From positions 2,427,501 through 2,491,500 of the forward strand of contig NC_088310.1 of NCBI RefSeq assembly GCF_910592395.1: a DNA stretch of 64,000 nt, read 5' to 3'. The translations under genes and the position numbers were made by a program. Positions 50,301 through 59,919 of the stretch are shown here, in pieces. The stretch's first letter is position 1, and every line of letters begins with the position of its first letter. The notes under the pieces are model-generated. The model saw only the letters and a list, made by a program, of their open reading frames with translations, had not been told where the DNA came from and did no database searches. The stretch is from Lineus longissimus (Eukaryota > Nemertea > Pilidiophora > Heteronemertea > Lineidae).

Positions 50301-53300
50301 TCTCAAACAACAACATCTGCTCAGTATCGTCTCCTTCAGATGATGTTTTCATCAGCCTCACAACTACCACTGGAGAGGAATTACCCGATATTTCTTCAGT
50401 TGGCAAAGCAGATGGTCAACCTGCAGTTGATGCTTGGCAAGATCAGTTTAGGATATCTGATGTGGAATATCTTGACTTGATTGATTCAAGTGAAGACAGA
50501 AGTGGCATGATAGAAGAAAGAACGTATTCAAGAAGTAGGAGTGCATCAGATGGTGCCTTGCCTTTGGAAACCCCAAGCAATTCAAGTGGAGCAAATACCT
50601 GTAGAGGCAGAGTATTTACGTTGAAGACTCCAAGAAGTAGGGCTGTGCTTTCAGCAGAGCCAAGAAATCTAGACAGCAACTACCCTATAAACTCAACCAA
50701 TCCCAACACAGATGAAACGCTTGCAGATAGTAGGGACAACCGTATAGTCCCGGAACTTCCAAGAAGTAGAACTTCATCAGATGGTGGCATGGCTTCAGGA
50801 AAGTCGAGCAATGTTGGTGGTAAACATAACAGATTAGTCTCATTGACATCTCCAGGAAGGAGAGCTGGGTTTTCAGGAGAGCCAAGCAATGCGGACTGCA
50901 GCTACCCTAACTTGAACAACCCCAATGTTGACAAACCTCACATAGGCGGTATAGATATCAACAGAGTAGTGACACTGACACGTCCGAGAAATAGAACTGC
51001 ATTAGATGATACAGACATACGATACGGTGTTAACAGGTACCATAGCTTGTCCAATTTCACTCTGGACAAGACTCACACTGAGGAAGGAAGTGTCGGAGTT
51101 GTAACACGACCGCAAACTATAAGTAGAGGTGCGTCCACTTGTGCCATTGCTTCAGGAAAGTCAAGCTGCACTCTCCACAGTTCCACCAAAGTGACCAATT
51201 TCAACCAAGGTAATGGAGCAGTCGCATCGTCTCTTGCAAGAAGTAGAAGTGCGTCAGACAGTTCCTTGCCTTCTGGAAAGCCAACCGATGCTGATGATGT
51301 CTTTGGACAAAAGGCAATAAATGCTGCTGGTAAAATCTTTGGACTGAAGCACAAAACAGCTCCTTTGATTGAGTTGCCTGCACCCAGTGGATTAACACCT
51401 GCTTCTTCTTTTGGGTACCATGCCCAGAAGGAGCAAGTGAAGTCATTCAATACTGACACCCCAATTGGGAGCATTGTGGAAGCAAGAAAAACTGCCTGTG
51501 GTAAATTGAAGAGCGTCAGAAAGGTTTCTACAAGAGGAATAATTGCAGCTGGTGTTAAACTCAAACAGAATTCCTTCGAGGCTGATGGAGATGGAATTGT
51601 GAATGGTTGCCAGTCAGCAGTTGAGGCTCTGAAGGAACAATCAAAGTCGTTAGGTGTGAGCCAACAAAAGAGGTACTTTTCTCATCTTACCAAAAATGGA
51701 GAGAATAGTGATGGAAGTAAGAAAACAAAAAATGTTTCTGACAAAGGAACAGTTGTCGCTGCGTCAACAGAATCTTCCAGTGAGAAAGTGCCGTTTTATT
51801 TCGGGGGTGATGACGATGCTGCAACCTATCAAAGGATCATGCAACAGGGGCAAGAACTATTGAAAACTCTTTGCATGGAAGACAAGGACAAGATACCTTC
51901 GACCAACAGCTATTCATGTGGTCAAACAAGGAAAAGGAGACGATCCCACTCCTTGATTACTCCAAGTAGTGTGACTGCATTCATATCCCCCTTGAGCAGC
52001 TCGAGAAATGTTGGCAACATTTCTGAGCAGTTTGGGACATCTCCGGAGTGTCCAATTGACCTCAGTAAGTCCCCTGTGGAAAAACTGATTTCTAATGGAA
52101 ACAGCAGCAATGCAAGCAACAGCTTGGTTGTGAAAGGTATAACTCCAGTTGATCTCAGCTATTCTCAAGTATTGGTCGGTCAAAAACCATCTGAACAAAA
52201 CCCCAGCTGTGTTTATGACACTTCTGTCGAGCAGAGTACATGTTCTCCAGTTGACCTCAGTGGTTTTGCTTCACGATCCAATAATAAGATAAAATCTCAA
52301 GGAAAGAATCCCAGTGCTGATGAAACATCTGATCTGCTCTCAGTACCTCCAGAAAGACAAACGGAACTGTCTCCTCCCATATTGACCCAGCAGCAGGCAA
52401 CTCAAAGAAATGCTAGAATTATTGACAACACTTTGGATCCAACTGAAGAATGTCCAGTCGACCTTAGCCATTCTCCCTCATTATCCATTGATCTGTGCTC
52501 ACCTGAGGGCAAAACAGATACTGCTGACAAGTGTCCTGATCTACTGGTTACATTGCCAGATTGTGAGTCTGAGCCCAGTCCTTCTCTGACGATATCAAGA
52601 AACCAACCTCAAGAGAGCACTTTTAGTGTTCCCAGTCCCTCTGACCCAATACCTGTATCTTTGGAACATCCAGTGGACCTCAGTCATTCTTCAATATCAA
52701 CAAACAACAAACTTATTTCTAAAGGAAGTACTTGCATTGCTGAAAAGACCTTGGGGGATAGCCAAGCTTCAGAAGGTCAATTGGAACTTGGTTCATCACC
52801 TTTGTCGATGGATCTTCTATTGTGTCATTCATCAAGCAAATCGCATTCCTTTTCTTCATCATCGTCCAAAGAAGGAACCACCAATTCAGGTATGGTGTTT
52901 ACTGCTGTTCATATGCTATGGAATCCATTGCCTGATCTGTGATTACAGCTGAGGGGAAGGGCTTTTACCGCTGTTGTTAACTTAATAACTCCGCCCTGTC
53001 TCGTTCTAAACCTGGAACCTTTATAATTTCAGGATTTTGTCATTAGTACAGAAATAATTATCTCACTTTTTCAGACACCGTTGTTGTCAGGTTTTCCCAT
53101 TTCTTTAAAATATTGATCAAAATGTACCTTTGTATATTTGCAGATCATTCATCAGTTGAAGTTTCGCTTCCACCAAATAATCAGAGACCTGTACGAGACT
53201 TAGATCCTGGTTCCACGACCGACTGCTCATCGAGAGGCTCCCAGCCAACCAATAAGAACCTCAGCTCATCTTATACTGAGTGGACACGGAAAAATGACCT

Positions 53301-56300
53301 GTCGCCTGCGAGAAACCTGTCTGGAAGTACCGGTCCCCACTCTGTTGGTTCCAGTCATAAAACCATGAGCCCTGTCAAGACCTACAGCGGTAGCAGTCAG
53401 AGCCATTCCAGCCATGCTTCAAATGATGAAAAGGCCCAATCAGGGACCACATACACTTTTGGGAGCAAATCATTCATTCCACCTTTCACGGGTAATTCTC
53501 ATTCCAACTCCTCACTTGGACTTGCCGGAAGCAAGAGCCCGCTTCGTTTCTCAGGGACTGCCAACAGCCCCTTCGCCTACTCAAATGGTGACTCCACCAG
53601 GGAATCGAGATCCCCACCTGTCATGTCAGTGAAGAGGGAACCAGTGTGGGAGGAAGGCTATGGGGTCATTCCAAGCACCACTGCCAATTACACATCCACT
53701 CAGGCAACCAACCTGTTTCAAAAAACATCACAGAATTTCCAGACGTCATCGATATTTTCATCCAATTTTTCCCTCCGTGGTGCAACCAGCCAGGCAGCTG
53801 AAGAGATGAACAGGCATTCACGAACATCATCCTGTGAAACAGACTCTACAAGTATCACCATGACACCATCAAGGAGCAGAACTGCGACTGATAGCACTCT
53901 ATCGTCTGGGAGGCCAAGCATTGAAAACAGCTTGGGAAAGGCAGGCCGTGTTGACAGCAGCTACTATACCTCTGGCCAGAATCGCTCTTCACCTAAACCA
54001 ATGGATCACCAGTCGTATCAATCATCCAGTAGTCACAGCCATTCATCATCTGCTTCAAAACTCCAATCATCTTCTATGACGTCTGCTCCATCTTCAATGC
54101 CATCTGCTTTGACATCAACACCATCTGCATCAGTTCCAATGCCATTTGATTCAACTATAATGACGTCTGCAACAACATCCATGCCGTCAGCCGTAAGGCA
54201 AAAAAGTCCTCCACATTCTCGAAGCTCATCCTCCCCATCAGAGATATTGTCTCCAAAGTCCGCCCTGACATCTGCCAGCCAAGCCCTTGAGACTGCCAAC
54301 ACTGCCCTAGCCTCAATCAACACTAACCTCAGCTTCAACATACCAGTTCAAGACATCAGCACCCTGGAACTGGATGCAAGTGCGTCTGCTCTCAGCGGAA
54401 CCTCGGATCCAATCAATCGTGTTCTCCAGATCACGATCAAGGAAGAAGAGATCAGGAACAAGCTGAGCACTGTCAACAACCATGTTGAAACCCTTGGGTC
54501 CCTGATGAGGAAGCTGCAGGGTGAATTCGATAAGTTCAAAACTCTCCAAACAAAGGTAGGTACAGTTACTTTATGTCAAGGACTGATTCTCCTGGAGGGT
54601 TTTCCTACTTAGATTTCCTCCTTGGAAAAGCTAAACTCTGCTCCTAAGGTTATTTGTCATTTCATTTAGCTCACTTGTTGGGGAAGAGTTATCATTTTCT
54701 CAAGATGTAATGTGTTCATTCCTATTGCAGCTGGAAACGGAAGGACAGAATCTGAGGAGAGAAAGATTAAGCATACTTCAAGGTGAGTTGTCTTGTTGTT
54801 ATTGTGGTATCGGTGTGGTGAAAAATGACTTCTTGTGACAAGAGAAATTGCAGATAAAGAAAATGAGCAGTTGTGGCTTGATTATAGACATATATGGCAG
54901 AGAACCCACTGGAACACGTCATCGCTGATATCTAACTCCTAATCCTATGCTTGTATTTTCAGGCGCAGTTGCCGAGAAGCAAGTTTCTGATATGGTAAAG
55001 GAGGTCACAAGCGGAATACGCAAGCCGACAGAAACAAGCCCCACACAATCCAGAAGGTCGACTCCAAAAGACGGGGAAACAGATAGTGTGCAAGCTCAGA
55101 GTGTTTCAGAACCTTCCAGTACTCAAAGTTCGTTTTCGATACCTGGGATCATGCCACTTCCAAATGCCGAGTCGTCCCCAGTGAAGGTGAAAGAAGAGGT
55201 CGTTCCTGAGATCGCTATGCCTCCTGCCCCAGTTATTCAGCTCCGCACTGTCCCTGAGCCACAGCAAATAGTAGTTCAGCCTGCTGCGGCTGCTCCAGAG
55301 ATTGTTGCAGATGCTCAAATTCCAAGTACCTCATCCATCTCTGGTGTAGATTTTAGCCTTAAACAGGAACCAGAAGAATTGGAGACCGATCCACATTTGT
55401 CCAAGCAGACGGATCAGTATCTTCCTGAGCAGGCAGAACATCAGAGTGTAATGCCTGCTATCTTCCCGAATGCTGTCATAAAACAAGAAGGTACAGTCCC
55501 GCCAGATACATGCACCCCAGTTGAAATGGAGTACGTCGGATCATTGAAGACGGCAAATGAGGCACAGGATCTTCTGAAGGAAATTGCGAGCAATCTAAAG
55601 GATACATCTTTCATTATCGTTGAGGGGGGTGAATACTTGAAAAGGAGCAAAGACCAAGCTCTAGCCAAATCAAAAGATGTTGGTGTTCAAATGGCAGGAA
55701 ATTCAGGCATTTCTACGACTGATTACGACTCCTCATTGAGTGATCTACAAGTTGTGGAGTTGACCCCTAAAAAAGACCCCGAACTTTTACGCGATATTCT
55801 GAAGTCACCCGATGCTCATTGTGCTGATAATTCTTATGATCAGTTGTTGAAAAAGGATACCTTCAACGAGAAGGAACGGTTTAAGGCCCTTTTGTTGGAA
55901 ACTGTTGATACTTCAATGAAATTAGGTGTGACGCCAGAGGAACCTGACAGCAGTGACACTTCACCAACAAAAATAGCCATTGCCGTTAAAGAAAAGGCTC
56001 TTAAAGAGTGTCATGTGGTCCTGGAGCGATTGGATAAAGATTTGATGGGAATGATGGACTGTACGTCAACATCTGGTATCTCATCAGCTTGGGCAAAAAC
56101 AAAGTCAAAGAAGGTGAAAGGTGATGAATCACCAATGATAATCCATGATAGTCCGACTTTACGAAGAAAAATGAAAAAGACAAAAAAAGAGCGCAACCGC
56201 TCGCGAGCTAATGTCGCAGATTCTAGCTCAGAGACTCAGATGACAGAATCCGAATACACTGTCAGCAGAACAACAAATTCTGAATGTTCTGTTGAAACAA

Positions 56301-59300
56301 CTCGTGATCAACTGAGAAAAAGTGGTGTGTGTTTTACGGCATCTGATGTTGAAGCACTTGGGTCTTCGGCAAATGTATCTTTTGATGTTGGAGTCGACCT
56401 TGGCGAGGATGACACCTCAACACTTTTAGGATCACAGACAACTGAGTTTGGCCCCGCAGAAGAGTCTCAACTGACTGTTACGAGTTCCTCAGATGTGGAT
56501 AGTTATCAAATGCAAGACAGGTAAGACTAGTCTTTTGCAAAAGCTTTTATTTGACTGAAAATCAAAAGGGTTAAAAAAAGTAAACCTAACCAGATACAAA
56601 ATAAGTCCTACAAAGTTACTCTGATCAACTTCGGCGGCAAGTTTCCAGATAATGTGAATCTCTTACCATAATTTGTATGTCTGATATTCTTCATAAATAA
56701 TTTCAGGTTAAAAATATCATCACAAACAGCCAGCATCATCCGAAACAAGTTACTCCAGTCTGCCATGGTCGAGGTCAAGCAGGTCAAGAACGTTCCAACC
56801 CCTGGCCTGTTCGAGGGACATACCTTGCCAGTATTCGCCATGCAGATCTTTGAAAATTTCCTCTTCAGCTGCTCGCAGGACGCGACTGTTAGGAAGTTTG
56901 ATATTTCCGTAAGTAGAAACGCTTTGGGTTTGTCAGAGTGTGAGCACCTGTCACCTCTGAGGCCCTGGGTTTGATTCCTAGTCCCGGTACACTCATGTCA
57001 TAGCTAGGGCATCTCTCTTGACAGCATCAGGGTATCCAGTTTCCTCCTGCTTTAACATTGCAATTGATCAAATATTGGTTACATAAAGCCTCATCTGTGC
57101 ACTTCAGGAACCTTTTATTTTGCTCACTTTACAACATTTGTAACTTCTAATTTCAGAGTCATCAGTGCGTCAATGAATTTCATTTCCACACTAAACCAAT
57201 CCACTGCCTCCATGTCACCCGATGTGGTAGCAAGTTCCGTGAAAGACTGTTCACGGGTGCGACGGACGCTTTACTGCTTGAACACGACGCCTTGGTAAGT
57301 TGACTCTTTGCAAATAGGGGATTTACTCCGGAATTCTAACTGTGAAAGCAGGAAGTTGCTGCTTCGAACAATGAATGGGTGCTTTGGAGTCAACGAAGTA
57401 GTATCCATTTTGTAGATATCAGGGTCATGTTGCCCTTTTGGGGACACCTCTACAGCACTACACGCTGTCTGTTTAAGTGTTTGGTCAAGAGGTCAGGACT
57501 CGATGTGAGCGTGATCTTATGAGTCCGGGATCATGGCGTTACAACTTACCAGAACTATTGTCTCGGTGAAAGGCTGTGTTCATCAAGTGACAGTAAACAA
57601 TAAGCACTCGCACAAGAAAGTCGGTCGGAAAATTATAATTTCTTATCAGAGAATATATCTGTAAACAGTTACATCTCTACTGGTACACTTTCTAAACATA
57701 CTATAACATGCATTCTTGCTCTTTCAGACCGGCGAGTTCCTGTCTCGAGTGATGATGGCTGATAAGTTGCACTGCATGCATGAACAATGGAATATGCTCT
57801 ATATTGGCTTGGACAATGGACAAGTGATCTGTTATGACCTGCTGGTAAGTACATGTAGAGATCATTACAAAGGAAACCTGTGATAATGAAAGTTTACTGT
57901 GGACACAGGACCATCGTTCATATTTGGCCATCTTTGCCAGCTAGTTACCCTACTCCTTGGTGGAGAAAAGCAAGTAATGCCTTGCTGAAGGATACAATGA
58001 CAAAACAGTGGTGATGCTTTCGAGACTTGAACCCAAGATTTCCTGATTATGAGCCTGGCACTTTAACCACTATGCCACTGCTCCCCCTACATAAACCTAT
58101 TTGTTGCTTTTACAAGTATGATTTGATTCAATTGTCCTCATTGACTTCCAGAAAAGTAAAGTGACAGACTACTTCGCCTGTGGAGAAAAACCTATAAGTT
58201 GTATTACATCGTCCAAAGAAGGGCCTCGGAAAATTCTCCTCGTTGCGTCCTTCGACAGCTCGATTACCGTGCGAGATGCCAAGAATGGTCTCCTGTTACG
58301 GTCAATTGGTAGCCATTTGAAGACCCCACTGACGGTGATTGAGAAAGACAACAGTGTGTACAGTGGTTCGTCAGATCGAACGATTCGCTTACACAAATTG
58401 AATGTAAGTTCGTCTAAGTTTGTGATAAGGAGTGCCGAGTTCAGTTTTCAAAAATGCTGAAAAGTAGTAATATTTGGTCAGAAATCCTTAAATTAAACAA
58501 ATTGTCACTGATTGGCATTCTGAATGCAAAAGAAGAAGAAGTTTCTGATAGTACTTGTCCGCTCTCTGTGCTCTCACAAGTGACAAAGTGTCATTATTGG
58601 TCTTATTTCTCAACATTTTCAGAGTGGGATATCAGTTCTTACCATGACCATGACAGGCCCTGTGACTGCGTTAGCTCTCAGTGGCAAGTATCTGCTGGCT
58701 GCATCATACGATGGGGTAATAAGGTGTTACAACACTGAGGTGAGTGCTCATGCTATTCTGACAAAAATTCTAAATCTATGCCGTAAACTCGAAAAAGTTG
58801 TGGGTTATTATTTTGTAGTTTTGGCAAATCAAACTTCCCTGCCAGAAACAAACCACTTCAGCTAGGCAACCAGGTTTCAGACATTCAAGAAACGCAATAC
58901 CAGTACCGTACATAAGGATATCCTGTTGTTGTCCATGAAACATTTCCTTTATTCTTTTTCATTTGCAGGACTCCTTCAAGTTGAAGCAGATTTATTATGG
59001 TGCTGGAAAGACACTTATCATGGACATGATCTTGCATCAGGATTTGGTAAGATATGAATTTCCTACAGGGACCACTCTCCATTACATTTGTGGAGCATCC
59101 TGGTACCCTGAGTTTTTGGTAGACCCCTTCAGCAGGCACAGCAATCTCATATCCCAATCCCCTTTTGCAGGGATATTTCTAGCTGTACATTTAAACCTTG
59201 ACCCACGAAAACCATAATCGCGGCAGTACTGTTTTGATTGGAAAAAACAAAAGAATTTTTGTTATCATTGTACATAGCTTTAATCTTGTTTAGCAATTTT

Positions 59301-59919
59301 TGCACAAATTCCAAAAAAAATGAGTCTTGAAAATTTCAGGTTAAGCGTGGTTGAGGGCGGATGCTAATCTTGTCTAAATTGGTGATCTTGATGAATCCTT
59401 CTTTCAGATCTACACTGCCAACAGAGAGGGAACCATAGAAGCCATTCCTTTTGACTTGTCATTGAGGTATCCATGCAAGTTCCGAGACTGTGGTGTGACG
59501 TTTGGCCTCTCCGCTGACCTCAGATATCACATATTCCACGACCATCTGCCGGTGCAGATAAAGGACGATAGATACCATTGTAACTGGCATGGATGTTTCG
59601 ACAAACTGGATGTTGAAACTAATAAGAAGGTGAGGATTTTTACCCCTTTGGCGACACGTGGCAATGTTGTCTTTTTGAATATCTTATAACTGGGTACCCC
59701 TGAATTAGCAGTGAATGCATGCGACTTTGTACCCTGCCAGTCATTTCTTTTGAAGAAACAGAACCCTTCACAGAGGAATAGTTGCAAAGAAACTTTTCCT
59801 ATTTCAAATGTGATGTTTCGAAATAAGCTTTAACAATCTCTTCTTTCCAGAATCTGGAGGACCATATCTCGGGTCACATTTCAGAAGTTGAGGGGACAGT
59901 CTGCAGTGAATCGCCTTGA
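41327..59919 (+). CDS. ZNF106: ZNF106 (ZFP106) orthologue, whole coding span, 17 exons
   Basis: Joining 17 exons by hand at GT-AG sites gives one continuous frame of 10,299 nt (3432 residues plus stop). Order: two C2H2 fingers (C12,C15,H28,H34; C49,C52,H65,H71), a G/N/W-rich repeat, long disordered Ser-rich exons with SR-like SASD motifs, a coiled coil (about 2450-2516), a WD40 region (about 3070-3356) and two C2H2 fingers (C3359,C3364,H3377,H3382; C3394,C3399,H3415,H3419). This order matches vertebrate ZNF106, an RNA-binding protein linked to RNA processing and neuromuscular maintenance. The excess length over human lies in exons 4, 6, 7 and 9. It is divergent to the SNAP-25 gene. Confidence 0.93.
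41787..41845 (+). CDS. ZNF106: ZNF106 coding exon 2: second half of finger 1
   Basis: ELKEHSYSLMHHIKIEQKK between ttctgcag and gtaggt, ends in phase 2. It gives H28 and H34, completing C-x2-C-x12-H-x5-H exactly as in the human protein (..DEHMRSMLHH). Confidence 0.9.
42220..42369 (+). CDS. ZNF106: ZNF106 coding exon 3: finger 2
   Basis: CTLCFGTYSNLALYSTHL..EKHR, a matrin/U1C-like C-x2-C-x12-H-x5-H finger, then a basic KKGKEKELDF stretch. Acceptor ccttccag, donor gtaagt, phase 2 in and out. Such widely spaced fingers commonly bind RNA. Confidence 0.9.
42820..44878 (+). CDS. ZNF106: ZNF106 coding exon 4: long disordered exon with GNW repeat
   Basis: 686 codons between tttgtag and gtaagt, ends in phase 0. 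It starts with a Ser/Gly/Asn-rich part and seven 9-residue G-N-W repeats (43037-43225). An R/W/Y-rich stretch, a Lys/Ser-rich basic region (SKKSRGSKKKM), a charged helical part (DLCRAVRKTRKESKERTESE) and an acidic end follow. Human ZNF106 also has a G/N/W-rich region after its fingers, which supports orthology. Most is probably unstructured. RNA or G-quadruplex binding is suggested by the R/G/W content (inference). Confidence 0.88.
43037..43225 (+). repeat. Coding minisatellite: seven 27-bp (9-residue) units
   Basis: Reads DNWNKSGAA, GNWSRHGEA, GNWRRQGVA, GNWSRHGEA, GNWRRQGVA, GNWSKQGGP, GDWNRAGGP. Units 2-3 and 4-5 form a 54-bp duplication that looks identical at DNA level, so copy number may vary between individuals. 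The unit length is a multiple of three and keeps the frame. Confidence 0.92.
45060..45123 (+). CDS. ZNF106: ZNF106 coding exon 5: small linker exon
   Basis: TLTRVDSIPQLDNKKQKIDE then H, between gttttccag and gtgagc, phase 0 in and phase 1 out. No domain; it links the two very long exons. Support is from splice signals and frame continuity only. Confidence 0.7.
45638..45814. mobile_element. Tigger/pogo-like MITE
   Basis: Starts cagtagaacctctctattaa and ends with ggaggttccactg, imperfect inverted repeats flanked by TA on both sides (tacag...ctgta). CAGT-type ends with TA target duplication fit pogo/Tigger elements. The interior carries several copies of gtccttaatagagaggt. It is 177 bp, non-coding, and a relative lies at 9731-9887. 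Confidence 0.75.
46067..46110. repeat. 44-bp dispersed repeat (partner at about 39600-39643)
   Basis: ttttgacttgtctcttttgt followed by gagtttttgactattggtca occurs here and just past the end of the satellite array, nearly identical. It is probably part of a dispersed element whose limits I cannot set. Confidence 0.7.
48130..48272 (-). mobile_element. tRNA-derived SINE-like element
   Basis: On the minus strand ggagccatggtggtgtagcc leads to a B-box-like ggttcgatcccc with tRNA-like spacing. A body containing the palindromic cacccatttatacccctggg follows. Typical composite SINE appearance inside ZNF106 intron 5. Confidence 0.5.
49209..52889 (+). CDS. ZNF106: ZNF106 coding exon 6: giant exon with HTH and PxDLS motifs
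   Basis: About 1227 codons (residues 801-2028), ends in phase 1 at gtatgg. It opens with a basic helix-turn-helix (814-854; LSKDYGVSVGTVFDILRRK) like the CENP-B-N/psq domain of Tigger transposases. A long Ser/Arg-rich region with degenerate repeats around RSRSASDxxLPSGKP follows (human ZNF106 has RKRSLSESS). Five PxDLS motifs close the exon (1749, 1780, 1814, 1883, 1955). The acceptor is uncertain: cag at 49206-49208 keeps the frame but lacks a strong pyrimidine tract, and aag at 49188-49190 would also keep it. An ATG at 49223 could serve a shorter transcript. Confidence 0.85.
49248..49370 (+). other. Pogo/Tigger (CENP-B-N / psq) type helix-turn-helix region within ZNF106
   Basis: Residues 814-854. 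Helix one is VKIIEVIRNMRKKS; helices two and three are IWQLSKDYGVSVGTVFDIL, then RRKSDFEEIF. The [LI]-x(2)-[LC]-x(2)-[YF]-G-[VI]-x(3)-T-[VI]-x-[DN]-[IL] pattern is that of Tigger/Jerky/CENP-B N-termini. The next residues (RRKTGHENFKFFEA) weakly recall the start of the second CENP-B-type HTH. I know of no such domain in vertebrate ZNF106. Confidence 0.6.
52052..52684 (+). other. Five PxDLS (CtBP-type) motifs in ZNF106 exon 6
   Basis: PIDLS at 52052, PVDLS at 52145, 52247, 52454 and 52670. Each sits near the start of a loosely repeated block of about 31-72 residues (..CPVDLSHS.., ..TPVDLSYS..). PxDLS is the established docking motif for CtBP co-repressors. A decayed form (LSIDLCS) lies at about 52483. 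Confidence 0.8.
53144..54555 (+). CDS. ZNF106: ZNF106 coding exon 7: Ser-rich region and start of coiled coil
   Basis: Residues 2028-2498 between tttgcag and gtaggt, phase 1 in and phase 0 out. Very Ser/Thr/Pro-rich, with a sumoylation-type VKRE (SVKREPVWEE), two more SRTSSCETD / SRSRTATDS motifs and a SAPSSMPSALTSTPS low-complexity run. The last 60 residues (VLQITIKEEEIRNKLSTVN...) are a coiled coil. They match the human LLNISLREEELSKSLQ segment. Confidence 0.9.
54731..54782 (+). CDS. ZNF106: ZNF106 coding exon 8: coiled coil end
   Basis: LETEGQNLRRERLSILQ plus G, between cctattgcag and gtgagt. Human ZNF106 has MEMSALRTHRIQILQGL at the same place, so the exon is conserved in sequence as well as position. 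Confidence 0.9.
54963..56520 (+). CDS. ZNF106: ZNF106 coding exon 9: acidic, disordered, SUMO-type motifs
   Basis: Residues 2516-3035 between gtattttcag and gtaaga. Contains three psi-K-x-E sites (VKVKEE, SLKQEP, VIKQEG; human has VQIKQEP), Pro/Ala-rich and helical parts, a basic patch (LRRKMKKTKKERNRSRANV; human has a similar KKKKKLRKKK block) and a Ser/Thr/acidic tail before the propeller. Confidence 0.9.
56707..56908 (+). CDS. ZNF106: ZNF106 coding exon 10: first WD40 blade
   Basis: The end, FEGHTLPVFAMQIFENFLFS followed by CSQDATVRKFDIS, is a canonical blade (GH...DxTVRxFD), matching human [20 protein letters not shown]. Splices from tttcag to gtaagt. Confidence 0.92.
56915..57080 (+). 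mobile_element. SINE-like sequence in ZNF106 intron 10
   Basis: tcagagtgtgagcacctg followed by gggtttgattcctagtcccg resembles tRNA-like A and B boxes. A gtttcctcctgctttaacat body follows. The intron is short, so the element begins almost at the donor site. Confidence 0.35.
57157..57294 (+). CDS. ZNF106: ZNF106 coding exon 11: WD40 blade
   Basis: SHQCVNEFHFHTKPIHCLHV and RLFTGATDALLLEHDAL, 46 codons, phase 0 both ends (tttcag / gtaagt). Matches the human blade with CIGVFEGHTSKVNCLLV and LYTGSSDHTIRCYNV, although the usual GH is replaced by FHTKP and the outer strand is less canonical. Confidence 0.9.
57728..57844 (+). CDS. ZNF106: ZNF106 coding exon 12: WD40 blade
   Basis: TGEFLSRVMMADKLHCMHEQ and NMLYIGLDNGQVICYDLL, 39 codons, phase 0 both ends. 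Human counterpart: [20 protein letters not shown]. Confidence 0.92.
57960..58087 (-). mobile_element. tRNA-derived SINE in ZNF106 intron 12
   Basis: On the minus strand gggagcagtggcatagtggt (A box) leads to gggttcaagtctcg (B box) with tRNA spacing. A body ending ..ccttcagcaaggcattactt follows, a motif common in animal tRNA-SINEs. Confidence 0.65.
58152..58403 (+). CDS. ZNF106: ZNF106 coding exon 13: two WD40 blades
   Basis: PISCITSSKEGPRKILLVAS then FDSSITVRDAKNGLLLRSIG and YSGSSDRTIRLHKLN, 84 codons. Human ZNF106 has [20 protein letters not shown] and RNGLLLRTLEGH, near identity that makes the assignment firm. Confidence 0.95.
58623..58739 (+). CDS. ZNF106: ZNF106 coding exon 14: WD40 blade
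   Basis: SGISVLTMTMTGPVTALALS and LLAASYDGVIRCYNTE, 39 codons, ttttcag / gtgagt. Human: [20 protein letters not shown]. Confidence 0.92.
58969..59046 (+). CDS. ZNF106: ZNF106 coding exon 15: WD40 strand pair
   Basis: DSFKLKQIYYGAGKTLIMDM then ILHQDL, 26 codons. Corresponds to human [20 protein letters not shown]. Phase 0 both ends. Confidence 0.9.
59408..59629 (+). CDS. ZNF106: ZNF106 coding exon 16: end of propeller and C-terminal fingers
   Basis: IYTANREGTIEAIPFDLS closes the propeller (human MIYTGCYDGSIQAVRL). Then CKFRDCGVTFGLSADLRYHI...HDH, a C-x4-C-x12-H-x4-H finger, and the first half of the last finger (CNWHGC). Splices ctttcag / gtgagg. Confidence 0.95.
59851..59919 (+). CDS. ZNF106: ZNF106 coding exon 17: last finger and stop
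   Basis: NLEDHISGHISEVEGTVCSE then SP and TGA. H3415 and H3419 complete the final C-x4-C-x15-H-x3-H finger (human AAGHIERH). Acceptor ttctttccag. Confidence 0.93.
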   Translation, partial: NLEDHISGHISEVEGTVCSESP

